NCBI GenBank assembly: GCA_020205615.1
Contig: CM035151.1
Location: 10,502,565 to 10,566,564, forward strand
Reading direction: 5' to 3'
From: Panax quinquefolius
Lineage: Eukaryota > Streptophyta > Magnoliopsida > Apiales > Araliaceae
Length of the DNA stretch: 64,000 bases
Position numbers and translations under genes: made by a program. The notes below the pieces were generated by a model. That model was not told the DNA's origin. It did not search any database and worked only from the letters and a program-made list of their open reading frames with translations. Below are positions 48,871 to 62,010 of the stretch, one piece after another. How positions within the stretch are numbered: the first letter of the stretch is position 1; every line of letters begins with the position of its first letter.

Positions 48871-49927
48871 CATTCTTTATTATACCCAGGTTGGTTAAAA
48901 CTTTGACTTTATACTCCATGAAATTAGCTGAGAATATCATTGATATTTGCGTTTCATCCAATATCTTTTCATGAAAATATTCTTCGATCATTCTTGAATT
49001 TTACTCTACAAAAGCAGTATTATGTTGACAATTTGGACGTTAATAATTCTGGATAAAATAATTCTTGAACTTGTTTTATTGAATTCTTATATCATTGTCA
49101 TCATCCTCATGTTTATATTTTTTAAAAAAGTCATACATCAGCGCTGTAGTGCGTAGATGGACTTGGTATGATTATGATGATGAGAGACTATTCGGTGTAA
49201 TCATGGCCGTAATGTTACAAATGATGTGGTAAAAATCCTCAAATTAGTAGTAGTGCATTGATGGATGATTGTTGGCATGATCATGACCATTAATGAATAC
49301 ACAACTATTCTCGCCCGTAGTGCGTGAATAATTGTGGTCGTGATACTAAAGAATATCCTTGGCCGTAGTGCGGGGTAATTGATGATGTGGATTATTTATT
49401 AAAAGTGAGTCTCAAATTTATATATGATGATGAAAAAGCTTTTAAATCATAAAAGATAGTAGATTTTATTTTCTACTTGACTCTTTTAATGGATTGTTTG
49501 TTCATTTATGATTAAACTTGATGTTTATTATATTTTATCGGTTTAACACTATTGAAGGCTAATGATAATTTATTCGCATTATTTTAGTCATAATATTTCT
49601 TCTTGGGCTAGATTGAGCTCACCCTTTCTTTCCTTTGTTCTCTTCGTGAAATGAGAATATAAATTTGGGGACGAGTCGAGGAGCGGAGTAATGGTCCGGA
49701 GGATAGCATTAGTAGTCCTCACTATTACGTGAAATAGTGTGATATTAATTGTAATGAGGACTTCTTTTGAGTTTGTATGATCTCTAGTAGACAATATTGT
49801 ATTCAAACTCACAGTTTATGTCGTATTATACTACAGCGATTATATTAGTAAGTTGTATTTAAATTACATTACCATGTATCGACTACCCAAGATGGGTGAT
49901 GTATACCTAATTTTGGGGCGTCACGGT

Positions 49928-49940
49928 TGGTATCGAGCTT
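49928..49940 (+). promoter_or_regulatory. Gypsy primer binding site
   Basis: TGGTATCGAGCTT just after the 5' LTR resembles the initiator methionine tRNA complement TGGTATCAGAGC with two bases missing. Confidence 0.65.
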
Positions 49941-50099
49941 AGGATATGATCCTGGCTAAGATGTGAGAATAGTATTAGGAGGAGAGGAGGGGAATACCTT
50001 CATTAGTATGACCTACCTAAGTTTATGTGCTATTTAATTGGTTGGTCGAGGAAGATGGGATAATTTGTTACATGTCAATTAACCTTTTGTTTTGTGGCG

Positions 50100-51190
50100 A
50101 TGTCGAAAATGACATCCGAGAATGTTGAGAATAGCAATGGAGGTAGCGAGCGATCGTTGATTCACTACATATCAATAATCGAGGATAATGTGCATCGAAA
50201 GCGACAATCCTCATGCAAAACAACAACACCGACCAAATGATGAATGATCAAATGTTCGGAGGCTTTATGCAATTCATGCAACAAAGAAGTAGAAGCGACT
50301 TACATCCAAAACGTGGGGTGGAAACACGGAAAACTCTTTGCCACACCATTAAGCGATTCGAGGAGCTGGGACCACCGGAGTTTAAGGGAGAGCAAAACCA
50401 CTTGGCGGAAGCATGGATAAAGCAGATTACCAAGATATTTGATGTCTTGGGATGCTTCGAGAGCAAAAGGTTCCTTTGCCGCCTTTATGTCATGCGAGAG
50501 GAAAATTCTTGGTGAGAATCGGTAAAAGCGTACTCAACTTCTTTGTCTTGAAGATATCTTGGGAGAAGTTCGGGAGTCATTTAACGACAAATACTTTCAC
50601 GAAAGTATTCGCCACATGAAGGAGGTGGAGTTTATCAAGTTGGAACAAAACAATATGGCCAGTGTCGCAATACGAGGCAAAATTTGCGGAGTTATCACCA
50701 TTCGTCCCCTTGGTGGATAATGAAGAGAGAATGGCGCGAATGTTTTTAAGAGGTTTGAAGTCGAGGAATACGTCAACATCTTATTTCTCATAAAGCTGTG
50801 TTTGTATTCGGATGTTGTAAATAGGGCTCGATTAGTGGATCGCGATAACGAGTCAACCTAACTAAAAGAGAAGCGGTAAGCAAAATTATAATACGGCCGT
50901 GAGTAGTCATCGAGCGGTGACAACAAGCGTGGAGGAATCAACAGCGGATATGGTAACCACTTGGTTGTAATCGGGGCCAAAACAATAAGAATGGACATTT
51001 CAAGAAAAGGAGATTCAACAATGATGGAAAGACGTCGGACCAACACCCGTTGTTAAGGAAGGAGAAAGACCACCTATCATATGCTTCAAATGCGGAGGAG
51101 AGGACACATCGATCAAGCTGCGCCATGCCGTCAAAGCATGTTATAATTGTGGAAGAAGGTTACTTAGCTCGATTTTGTCGTTCATCAAGA
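50100..51190 (+). pseudogene. Gypsy gag remnant with zinc knuckle
   Basis: ATG 50102 (MSKMTSENVENSNGG) opens the region. An intact stretch from 50213 has FEELGPPEFKGEQNHLAEAW, the retrotransposon gag signature of plant Ty3/gypsy elements. Near 51076 ICFKCGGEG is the first half of a CCHC knuckle whose second half is frame-shifted. Confidence 0.8.
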
Positions 51191-51289
51191 CAAATTCAGA
51201 CTAGGATGGAGGCACCAAAAGTCAGTCCGAAAAAAGTCAAAACCCAGAAGTCTGAGGAGGCGTTTGTTGTCACCTCCCAGAGAGCAAGG

Positions 51290-51480
51290 AACCCGAATGA
51301 GGTCATCACGGGTAAGCTTATCATAAACTCTAATGAAGTCTATACTTTATTTGATCTGGGTTCTACCCATTCTTTTATTTCTCCTACTTGCGCTCCTCGA
51401 TTAAATTTGACTCAGGAGAAATTAGACTTTGACTTATCTGTGGAAACTCCGTTGAGAGAAACCTTCATTACATCCCTTTG
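51290..51480 (+). pseudogene. Gypsy aspartic protease remnant
   Basis: GKLIINSNEVYTLFDLGSTH then SFIS is the retropepsin active-site region. The usual D-T/S-G triad reads D-L-G here, so the catalytic motif is altered. Confidence 0.75.
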
Positions 51481-51849
51481 TTTATAAGTCTTGTTTGGTT
51501 CAAATCGGTACCCCTCACATTACACCGGGTCGATCTTATTTCATTAAAAATACTTGCATTTGGCGTGATTCTAGGATTGATTGGTTAACTACTTATCATG
51601 CAAAAATTGATTGTTTCGTAAGGTTGTTAGCTTTCATATTCCTAATCAACCTATTATGCGAATTCAAACGACCAAACCATTAAAATCAATCACGGTCATC
51701 TCTCAAGCCATAAAGCTATTCGTTTATTGAAAAAGCGGATGTCAAGCTTTCTTAGCTCATGTCACGATTTAAACAAAAAATCGTCGATTGAAGCGATATT
51801 TCTATTGTTAATAAATTTCTGACGTATTCCAGAAGAACTTCGCCTACCC

Positions 51850-53250
51850 CAGGCGTGAAATTGAATTTTGTATCGACCTTCAACCCAGTACAAAACCTAT
51901 TTCCAAAGCCCCATATCGAATGGCTCTATTGAACTTCGAGAGTTAAAGACCCAACTGCGAGGAATTGTTAGACATTAGCTTTATTCGTCCCTAGTACTTC
52001 TCCTTGGGGTGCTCTATTCATTCGTGAAGAAGAAAGATGGGAGTATGCGACTTTGTATTGATTATCGGGAGTTGAATCATGTCACCATCAAAAATAGGTA
52101 TCCATTGCCACGTATTGATGACTGTTTGACCCGATTCTGAGCCAAATTCTTTTCAAAGATTGATCTTCGTTTCGGATATCACCAATTGAAGATTAGAACC
52201 AATGACATTCCAAAGACGGCTTTCAGAACTCGGTACGGGCATTATGAATTCCTAGTCATGTCCTTTGGATTGACTAATGCTCTCTTGCCGCCTTCATGGA
52301 TATGATGAACCGAGTATTCAAGGAATATTTAGATCACTTTGTGGTCGCTCTTTATTGATGACATCCTTATTTATTCCAAAAGCCGTGAAGATCATGAGCA
52401 ACACTTGAGGTCGACACTCCAAAAGCCGTGAATATAAGCTTTATGCCAAGTTGAAGAAATGTGAGTTCGGCTTGAAGAAGTAGCATTCCTTGGGCACGTG
52501 GTATCAAGTCATGGAATATCTGTTGACCCAAAGAAAGATTGAAGCTATTCAAAGTGGGAACAACCTAAATCGATGTAATAGAAATCGTAGCTTTCTCGGT
52601 ATATTTGGTTATTATCGGAGATTCGTGGAAGGATTTTCTCGAATCGCTACTCCATGACTCGGTGACTCGGAAAGATACAAAAGTTCGGTTGGAAGCGAAG
52701 AATGTGAGAGGAGTTTTCAAGAACTCAAGAGGAGACTTATTTCATTTTGTTACTCGACAATACCATCGGCTCGGAGGGATTTGTCATCTCTGATGATACT
52801 TGAGGCAAAGGGTTGGGATGTGTTCTCATGCAACATGGAAAAGTTATAGCTTTATGCCTCATCGCGACAACTCAAAGAATATGAGAGGAATTATCCTACT
52901 CATGATCTAGAGTTAGCATTTATTGTCTTTGCACTTAAAATTTGGAGGCATTACTTGTATGGGGAGAAAGTGGAGATCTTTACGGATCATAAAAGCCTCA
53001 AATATTTCTTCACTCAAAAGGAACTCAACATGCGACAACGGCGTTGGCTTGAACTGATTGAAAGATTATGATCATACCATCCAATACCATCACGGAAAAG
53101 TGAGCGTGGTAAATGACGCATTGAGCGTAAGATCGTATGCAATCACGAGTGCGTTATTGTCAACACAAAGGCCCATTTTGTGTGACTTGCAAAGGATGGA
53201 GATAGAGTTAAAGACTCTAGGGACGCATGTGATGATTGCGAGTATATGAG
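51850..53250 (+). pseudogene. Gypsy reverse transcriptase and RNase H remnant
   Basis: [20 protein letters not shown] (about 52049-52112) and MSFGLTNAL are RT motifs; the expected FIDDILIYS segment near 52350 needs a frame change. From about 52800 [34 protein letters not shown] and [11 protein letters not shown] mark RNase H. Confidence 0.82.
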
Positions 53251-53429
53251 TTGAACCGACTTTAATCGATAAAGTTAAAGCTGCTCAAGCTACGGACACG
53301 GAGGTGATGCGTATGAGGAAGAAAGTGCAAGAAGATCTTTATACGGAAGCAAGAATCGATGAAGAAGGAATACTTGAGTCAACTCCGGACTTTGTGTTCT
53401 AACGACCACGATTTAAAGTATAATATCAT

Positions 53430-54735
53430 GATGAAGGCGCACAACACACCATTTGCAATCCATCTTGGGAGTACCAAAATGTATCATGATATTAAATCGT
53501 ATATTTTGGTGGAAGCAATATGAAGAGAGAGATACTATTTATTTATCTCAAGGTGTCTAACTTGTCAGCGAGTTAAAGCGGAGCATCAAGTACCAAAAGG
53601 TCCATTGCAACCACTTGAAATTCCAGAATGGAAGTGGGAGCACATTACCATGGATTTCATTCTGGGGTCTTCTAAGGTTTCTCAAGGCATTGATGCGATT
53701 TGGGTCATTGTTGATAGATTGACCAAGTCCGCTCATTTCTACCAAATCGAGAAACTTATACACTTGAACGTCTTGCTTTCGTATGTACATAAACGAGATT
53801 GTAAGATCGCATGGTACGCCGGGTATCCATAGTTTACGATCGAGACCCAAGATTCACTTCACGATTTTGGGTTAGTTTGCAAAAAGCTATGGAGCGCAGA
53901 CTTACGATATAGCTCTAAGATATCATCCTCAGACGGACGGACGATCGAAAAGAACTATTCAAACTCTTGAAGATCTATTAAGACTCTGTGTCCTTGATTT
54001 CAAGGGAGTTGGGACAAGTTCTTACCATTGGTGGAGTTTTCCTACAACAACGGTTATCAAGCAAGTATTGGCGTGGCTCCATTGAAGTGTTGTATGGAAG
54101 AAAGTGTCGTTCTCGATTATCTTTGGGATGAGGTGGGTGAAGCAACATTGTTGGGACCGGGAGTTGATGCGTATGACTACGGAAAAGATTCAAACGATCC
54201 GACAACGTATAAAAACCTCACAAAATCGACAAAAGAGTTATCTTGATCTTCATCGAAAGGGCGTGGAATTCGATATAGGAGATCATGTGTTGTTAAGAGT
54301 TACTCCATGGAAAGGAGTTACAAGATTTGGAAAGAGAGAAAAACTCAATCCTCGATTGATCGGTCCATTTTAATCCTCGTCGAGTAGGAGCGTGGCCTAT
54401 AGACTCGCTTTCTGCCAAGTATGTCTCGTGTTCATAACGTTTTTCACATATCCATGTTACGTAAATATGTGAAAGACCCGAACCACATTATTGAGTTAGA
54501 AGCCGGACGAAATAGCGGAAGATTTGGCGTATGAAGAGGTTCTGTTCAAATCTTGGATAAGAAGGAACATATTCTACGCTCCAAGGTTATACCTCAAGTC
54601 AAAGTTTTGTGGAGGAACCACGATGTTGAGAAAATGACTTGGGAGTTAGAATCTGAAATGAAATCAAGGTATCCTTACCTCTTCGACATACCAGATATGT
54701 ACCCTAATTTCGAGGGCGAAATTTCGTAAGAAGGG
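53430..54735 (+). pseudogene. Gypsy integrase remnant with C-terminal chromodomain-like region
   Basis: [31 protein letters not shown] and [13 protein letters not shown] (53560-53745) are integrase core motifs. [14 protein letters not shown] follows at about 54028. From 54440 HISMLRKYVKDPNHIIELEA and a later VLWRNH/MTWE stretch match the C-terminal region of Tekay/Del elements. Frames are interrupted. Confidence 0.82.
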
Positions 54736-54739
54736 GAGG
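54727..54739 (+). promoter_or_regulatory. Gypsy polypurine tract
   Basis: AAGAAGGGGAGG directly before the 3' LTR start TGTAAGACCCC. Confidence 0.8.
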
Positions 54740-54740
54740 T

Positions 54741-57243
54741 TGTAAGACCCCAACTTTTATAAATACAGATGAATTTTTCTATAAATATTATTTTTGAATA
54801 TTATGGAATAAATTTGATATAATGTTATAGTTGTGGGTAATATTTATAAATTTTGCAAAGTAAGCAAGTTGTTATAAAATATTCGTTTGGTGGGGAATAT
54901 TCTTTTTGTCGGGGAATATTAAATACGACGGCTCAATCATTAGTGGACCCTGGCGGAAGTATTGTCGTAGTTAGAAAACGACAAAATTATCTTTCTATAA
55001 AAATAACTACGGAGGTGTTACCGTTAAAGCTGTTGAACTACCCGGTGGTAAAAGAAATGCGATGTCTGGCGTGGTTGCATAAGTAGTACACGGTATTGAT
55101 TATTGATCTTACGTGAGAAGTCACTCATTTATGCTTCAATTATCGCTACTGATAATTCTTTGCATCATATCTCTTATATTATTGATTCAATTATTGTCAC
55201 AAGATCATCTCGTATAATATATTATATTATTAATTGAGACGACAAGTTATAAATGATTAATAATTGTTGAAAGATTAAAAATGTGTTGATTAAAAATAAA
55301 ATGATTTGTGGTAATATTTATTCAATCCTTAATGTATATAAAAGTCTACATTATGAGGCGTTTGTGGTAAGTTTGATTATTTTATGGGGGCCCATATGTC
55401 ATCATCTAAGAGTCTCTTCGTCGATAGTAATTACCTTTGTGAATAGTAATTACCTTCGTCGATAGTAATTACCCTTGTGAATAGTAATTACCTTCGTCGA
55501 TAAGTAATTACCTTTACCAGACGTCAAACCACTTGCAGTTTTTCACATTCTGGCGTCAAACCACTTTTCTTTTCACATCACCGATTCGTCGAGCCACTTG
55601 CCTTTTCACATGGCGGTCTTAAGCTAGAAATCTTCTATAAATAGAGGCCTAGTGCTTCATTATTTTCACGAATTTATTCAAGCTTTAGAGAGAGAAAGTA
55701 TAGAGAGAATAAGAGAAAGAAGAAGAGTATTTTGTTATTACACTACTTTGCAGATTCAATCTCCTACCAAAAGTAAGGGTGTTATTCTTTCTTATTAATA
55801 GAAAGCTGTTGTTATTCCATTGCTTATTATTCTGATTGGAATAACTCAGTATCACGCCGATTTACCCTATACGTGGTGACATTCTTCTATTATTCTGTTG
55901 GAACATCACATGCATGTGTTTTACAGGACTGGTTAAAATCTTTATTATTATTACATTGGAACATCACATGCGTGTGTTTTACAGGACTAATTTGGTCCGT
56001 CTTTATTATTATTTTGTTGGAACATCCCACATGCATGTGTTTTACACGGACTGGTTAAAATCTTTATTATTATTACATTTGGAACATCACGCTGTGTTTT
56101 ACAGGACACGGTTCCGTTATTTATTATTCTGTTGGAATAACTCGCCTTTGTCTTGATCTATCGCATGCATGGTGATTTCTTTTGTTATTCCATTCTTTAT
56201 TATACCCGGTTAGTTAAAACTTTGACTTTATACTCCATGAAATTAGCGAGAATATCCTTGATATTTGCGTTTCATCCAAAGATCTTTTCATGAAAATATT
56301 CTTCCGATCATTCTTGAATTTTACTCTACAAAACAAAGATGTCGTGTTGACAATTTGGACGTTAATAATTCTGGATAAAATAATTCTTGAACTTGTTTTA
56401 TTGAATTCTTATATCATTGTCATCATCCTCATGTTTATATTTTTTAAAGTCATCTACGTGGCACGTGAAGTGCATATAGATGGACTTGGTATGATTATGA
56501 CAGAGACTATTCGATTGTAATTATGGTAGTAATGTTACAAATGATGTGGTAAAAATCCTCGATTGGTCAGTAGTGCATTGATGGACGATTGTTGGCATGA
56601 TCATGACCATTAATGAATACACAACTATTCTCGGCCGTAGTGGTATGAATAATTGTGGTCGTGATCTTAAAGAATATCCTTGGCCAGTAGTAGCAGGGGT
56701 GATTGATGATGTGGATTATTTATTAAAGTGAGTCTCATTTATAATAAATGATGAAAAAGCTTTTAAATCATAAAAGATAGTAGATTTTATTTTCTACTTG
56801 ACTCTTTTAATGGATTGCTTGTTCATTCACAGTTAAACTTGATGTTTATTATATTTTATCGGTTTAACACTATTGAAGGCTAATGATAATTTATTCGCAT
56901 TATCTTAGTCATAATATTTCATCTTGGGCTAGTTGAGCTCACCCTTTCTTTCACTTTTTCTCTTGAAATGAGAATATAAATTTGGGATTTAGTCGGGGAA
57001 CGTAAGTAATGGTCCGAGAGGATAGCATTAGTAGTCCTCACTATTACGTGAAATAGTGTGATAATAATTGTAATGAGGGGACTTCTTTTGAGTTTGTATG
57101 ATCTCTAGTAGACAATATTGTATTCAAACTCACGTTTATATGTCGTATTGTACACGACAGTTATATTAGTAAGTTGTATTTAAATTCTGTACCATGTATC
57201 TGAATACCCAAGATGGGTGATGTATACCTAATTTTGGGGGCGT

Positions 57244-57247
<4 letters not shown>
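54741..57247 (+). repeat. Gypsy 3' LTR
   Basis: Starts TGTAAGACCCCAAC, ends GGGGGCGTCACA, with TATA box (CTATAAATAGAGGCC) near 55637-55651. Shorter than the 5' LTR mainly through fewer tandem units. Confidence 0.92.
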
Positions 57248-57274
<27 letters not shown>

Positions 57275-57277
57275 TGT
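57248..57277. repeat. (CA)n(TA)n microsatellite
   Basis: Simple repeat immediately right of the gypsy 3' LTR. Confidence 0.85.
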
Positions 57278-57299
57278 CTAGAGAAATTCTGGGCTTCCT

Positions 57300-57570
57300 G
57301 GATGATGGTAACCAAACTTTCATACTAAGGTAACCAAACTGTTGTATCAAAGTAACAATCAAACTCTACACTTTAAATTTTTTCTTAGTACACTTGGTTA
57401 CCAAACCTTCAAACCTTCGTACCATGGTAACAAAACCTTCATATCAAAGTAACTAATTCACATCCACACCTGCAGACCAATTCAATTTTATTAAGTTACC
57501 AATTTCGTTTGAATGTGATAGAGTTGGTAGCCAACCATTCATACAAAGGTAACCATTTTATTTTTTATGA
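57300..57570. repeat. Degenerate GGTAACCAAACNTTCATA repeat
   Basis: The phrase (A/G)GTAACCAAAC(C/T)TTCATAC or close variants occurs about eight times, mostly direct, with one GGTTACCAAACC. Unit spacing is irregular. No ORF; origin unknown. Confidence 0.6.
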
Positions 57571-59050
57571 GTAACAAAATAGTTATAAAAAAAATTTCAG
57601 AACAGTAAAAGTTACATATATTTATTTTTAAACTTTTTGTAGGGCGAATCTTCTTCTTATTCTCATTAGCGTTTTGGATAACGGAGATTCGCGGCGGTGT
57701 AGCGGCGGAGATTCCGTCTTTGGAAAGGTGTTGCAGTTATTTAGCTAACAATTTTTTGGATATCCAGTACATATATTTTATTTATTTATTTGTTAACTAT
57801 TATTTCAAAGTGTATGTGAGGGAGATGAAGATTTGAATTTGAATATTTAAATTTGAATTATTATTTTGAATTTGAATTTATTTTCGTTGTTAGATCCCAA
57901 ATATTTGAATTTGAATTATTAATTAAGCGATTATTTGTCTTGATTTTAGATTTCTTATTAATGTGAATTGTACTATTTTTGTAATATGGGTTCTAATTAC
58001 ACTCTTTTTGTAAGTATTTGGTTGATGTACTATTCTTGTAATTATTTTCTATTTGTTGTATACTTATCTAAAGAACCTTAAAAAAAAAATAGGAGTTGTG
58101 ACATATTTAATGAAGATAAAATAGGAGATTAAACTATGTGACACAAAATCACCAAATTAGCCGTTATAAAAGCTGGATGATATTATTCTGTCATATAAAC
58201 TATTAAATATTGTCCTAAATGGATACTTAAGATTGTACTATAAGATAGGGAGTAGGGACCCATATATTATACCCCATATATTATCTATTTTTATTCTTTA
58301 TATAGCCGCAATTTATATTTGACATAAAATTAATTAACTTATAAATCAATTTTATTATAATTTTTTTTTCTTTACCCTCCTAAAAATTCAATGTATTATA
58401 TTATTAACATGAAAACACCTCAAACACAATCATTTAGGGATATTCTTCCTCTAAATTAAATTTTAAATAAAACTTTAAAGAAAATTATATCCAAATATTC
58501 TTATAAACCTTAATGATATTATACTAAAATTTGCAAATAAATTCTTTAAAATACTTTCGTGCTTTCAACTTACAGCAAAACATATATACAATAAATTACA
58601 ATTAAATGAGAAAATTATACATAATTATTGCAGAGAGGAGACGGATCCGGTTAGCATGAAGTTTATTTTTTAATAAGTTAGTTAATTGATAAATAGAATA
58701 TTGATACACATTAAGCATCGCTTGCGTGTCAGTACTGACTAATTGACCACTTATCCAAAAATGAATTTCATGTTAACCACTCCCATAAGAGACACTTGAG
58801 CTAAGCTTGGAGGTCAGTTCACAATCTTAAAATGAAAAGGTTGCAGCAAATGACGCGGAACCTCTCTCCCCCCTGTATTATGCAGTTGGAGTTGATGAAT
58901 CCATATGATGGTTCGTGGACAACTAATGACACAATATACAATGTGAGGCTAAAATCCAATGTCAAACTTCATATCTATGGATTATGGGTAGAATATTAAA
59001 CCTCCAAAGTAATCAATGAGATCATAACATATCATAGCTACATAATAAAA
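57570..59050. other. Intergenic DNA without recognised genes
   Basis: AT-rich. A short GC-richer piece at 57640-57730 (TTCGCGGCGGTGTAGCGGCG) could be a decayed exon but has no recognisable product. Confidence 0.5.
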
Positions 59051-60375
59051 AAAATGTAACAACCCGATATTTTCTATAAAAATTAAATTATAAATTTTGC
59101 GTATAATTTTTTTTTTATTATTTTAAGGATGAGGATTTGTACAAGATAATGTGTGTATGTAATTATGTAATAAATAAAAATATATTTATTTACGAATGTT
59201 TACAAATTATTTTATTATTATAAATTATATTCTTATGATAATTATTTTTATGGTAGAAATATTTTTATTAATTATTTTCCATGAAATTATAATTATATAT
59301 TATTTAAATAATATATGAAAAGGTTATTAGAATTATTATAATAATTATTTATTTTATTATATAAATTTATGCAAGATTAATTAAGTTAATTATTTTAACT
59401 TAATTAATAATCTTATATATGAAGAATAAATCGAGATATGGAATCCAAACTCTAATTTTGGATTTTTATCAATGGATAAGAATAATAATATAATAATATT
59501 ATATTTTGATTTTTTAGTGCTATAATTATGTACTGTATTTTTGTGGACTGACAATGGTTGGTCAATTATGGGGTATTATGACCAAACCCTAATTTTACTG
59601 ACAAACACTAATTTCGAAGTCAAATGAGACTTTAAAATCTGTTAAGTCAACATGTTATGTGATTCATGATAATTATAATTATTAATAATCAAGAGAAAAT
59701 CCTAATTGTAAATTAAAACCCTAATTTCTTAAATTAGAAACCTTAAATAATAATTAGTTATTGCTAAATTAAATCCTAATTTAAAACTCAGGTTGAGTTT
59801 GACACTGTTATATAACAATGTTATATGATTTATGTTGCGTACGATATAATTAATTAGGTAAACCCTAATTAAAAATTTAGAAACCCTAAATAATTTTTAG
59901 AAAAACCCTAAGTCATTAAAAACCCTAATTTTAAAAAAAAACCTAAATAATATTTATAAACCCTGATTTTCTATACTAACCCTAATTGTCAAGTGGGAAA
60001 ACCTTAATTTAAAACTCAGTTATGAGTTAGAAACAGTTATGTAGTTGTGCTAAATGAAGTATGTTACGTATTATAGAATTTAATGTTAATTAGAGAAAAC
60101 CTAATTAATATTTAGAAATTCTAATTTCTAGAAAACCTAATTTCTAAATTAGGAACCCTAATTATCAAATTGGAGCCCTAATTGCTAAATTAGCAATCTT
60201 AATTGTATTTAGTAAAATCTAAACCTAATGTTCATGTATAGTATAATTAGAAAATTAATCATAATTAGGAAACCCTAATTTCAAATTTTTAGAAACTAAA
60301 ATTTATTTATTTATTTATTTTTGTGTTAACCCTAAATTGGAAATTCTAGAAATTATTTTTAAACCCTAAAATGGT

Positions 60376-60412
60376 CCAAACCCTAAACCCTAACCCTAAC
60401 CCTAAACCCTAA
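60376..60412. repeat. Short interstitial telomere-like repeat
   Basis: Five consecutive AACCCTAA-type units (CCAAACCCTAAACCCTAACC continuing to CCCTAAACCCTAAG), the complement of the plant telomere repeat TTTAGGG, embedded among scattered AAACCCTAA motifs. Confidence 0.8.
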
Positions 60413-60779
60413 GTTGACAAGTTTACAAGATTGCCATTAAAAATAAAAGCGAAAAGACCAAAATACCCTTGCATTATTAAACCTAAATAACATAGGTTTT
60501 GACCTTAGGTGAGTTGGTGATCAAATCCAACCACCCCATGTGACACATACCAACTGATCAGCAGCTTATTTTCAGCCAATACATTGCATCTAAGACTTAT
60601 ATTTATTGATTGGAGAGAGAAATAATTCATTTGGTAACTTGATTTTTGCTCAACAATCATCTTAGACCCTCTCTCTCTAAAATCTTCGAAATATGGTAGT
60701 ATATGAGTCCCAAAACACAGCCCCACGAGTTCCTCTAACAAATCAGAAGCCTAAGTTCCAGAAATCAAAGCTTAAAGGT

Positions 60780-61370
60780 ATAAACCCTAATCAAAATTTC
60801 GAACTTTGATCCTCTGTTAAAAGTTATGTTTGAGTGTTAGGATATGTTGTATATAGTGTTATTAAGTGATCTGGGTTGATAGATGTTGGATCCATAACAT
60901 CTATAAGCTCAGATCTAGTGTTTTTGCAAATCCAGAAAATTTTTAAAACAGTGGTCTGACAACGAATGTCAGTGCCTCTAGATCTTTGTGTGTTAAGTGT
61001 TATGTGTGTTTTATGTTATAGTTGTTCACTTGCATGTTTTCTACACACTGAACGTAATAGATCTCATAAATCAGACCTGTGAAGCAAGTTATGATGATCG
61101 AAAGAAGGCATTATGAACTGTTCTTCATTTCTGGAAAACCCGAAATGAAGAGCAATGCTCCCAACAAGATATTTGAAGGCTTATAACTCTTTGATTTGTT
61201 GTGTTCTGGCCATGATATCGATTTTTAATGGTAGTCTTATAGTTATACTACAATACCCACACATTAACGAGCCCAGAATCGTGATAACCAAATATCTGGA
61301 ACCGGTCAAAGTAGTACACTAATTACTGCACATGAATTTCTTGGTTTGAATAAAGAACACGAAGAACACC
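60780..61370. other. Non-repetitive stretch without a gene
   Basis: Less AT-rich than its surroundings, like a leader or intron of a retroelement or lost gene. No ORF of note. Confidence 0.4.
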
Positions 61371-62010
61371 TATAGAGACGGTTCTGTCACTATGGGTGGT
61401 CTTTAGCGACAGTTTCTATATAAAAATTATATTTTTATTAAATAATTAGTATTAATTAGTTTTTAATTATGAAAAATACAAAATAAATTATTAAAAATTG
61501 TTTTAAGGTCCGAAAATTATATTTTAATTAATTTGAATATATTTCATAAATATTTAATATTTTTGGAATATTAAAAGTATTTAATTTATTTAATTATAAT
61601 ATTAAATAAAATATTTAAAAATGATTTTAATACATGAAAAAACATTTAAAATTATATTATGGTATAAGAAAATAATTTAAGTTATTTTTGATAACTTTTA
61701 AAATTTTGTGATTAATTTCATTAATTAATTAATATTAATGGTAATTAAAGTTATTTAATAAATGTATTAAATAAACTATGGAAAATAGAATTAATGATTT
61801 AAAAATTATAGAAAAATGATTTAAAGGTTATTTAAGTTATAAAATCTAACTTTTGATATTTTGTCATGAAAAATATTAATAATTTAATATTAATGATATT
61901 AGATTTATTTAATACTTATATTAAATAAATTAGTTTAAAAATTATTTTAATATTAGAAAAATTATTTTAAATGAAAATAAATAGTTTAAAAATATTTTAA
62001 GTTATAAAAT

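Larger units (their letters stand above)
47326..49925 (+). repeat. Gypsy 5' LTR
   Basis: Matches 54741-57247 throughout. Contains a CTATAAATAGAGGCC core promoter at about 48307-48321 followed by a GAGAAAGA-rich leader, and two internal tandem arrays described separately. Confidence 0.9.
47326..57247 (+). mobile_element. Degenerate Ty3/gypsy LTR retrotransposon
   Basis: About 9.9 kb. 5' LTR about 47326-49925 (its first roughly dozen bases lost), primer site 49928-49940, internal coding remnants 50100-54735, polypurine tract 54727-54739, 3' LTR 54741-57247. Domain order gag, zinc knuckle, protease, reverse transcriptase, RNase H, integrase is the Ty3/gypsy order; the C-terminal HISMLRKYV segment onward resembles Tekay/Del chromoviruses. 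Multiple stops and shifts make it inactive. Its outer borders are (TA)n on the left and (CA)n(TA)n on the right. Confidence 0.92.
59055..62010 (+). mobile_element. Possible old LTR or retroelement remnant
   Basis: Begins TGTAACAACCCGATATTTTC, a typical plant gypsy LTR opening, and carries a leader-like CCCTCTCTCTCTAAAATC at 60667-60684. It includes many AAACCCTAATT motifs (59570-60410). From about 61370, GAGACGGTTCTGTCACTATG with a nearby TTTAGCGACAG resembles CACTA subterminal motifs. No coding domains were found and no matching second LTR is in the window. Confidence 0.35.

Noticed and set aside
48549..48991. Several overlapping ORFs (HACVFYRTG-type repeats)
   Set aside because: All frames read through a tandem repeat in the gypsy LTR; same in the other LTR at 55873-56156.
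60376..60412. Chromosome end (telomere)
   Set aside because: Only five units, internal, with ordinary sequence on both sides.
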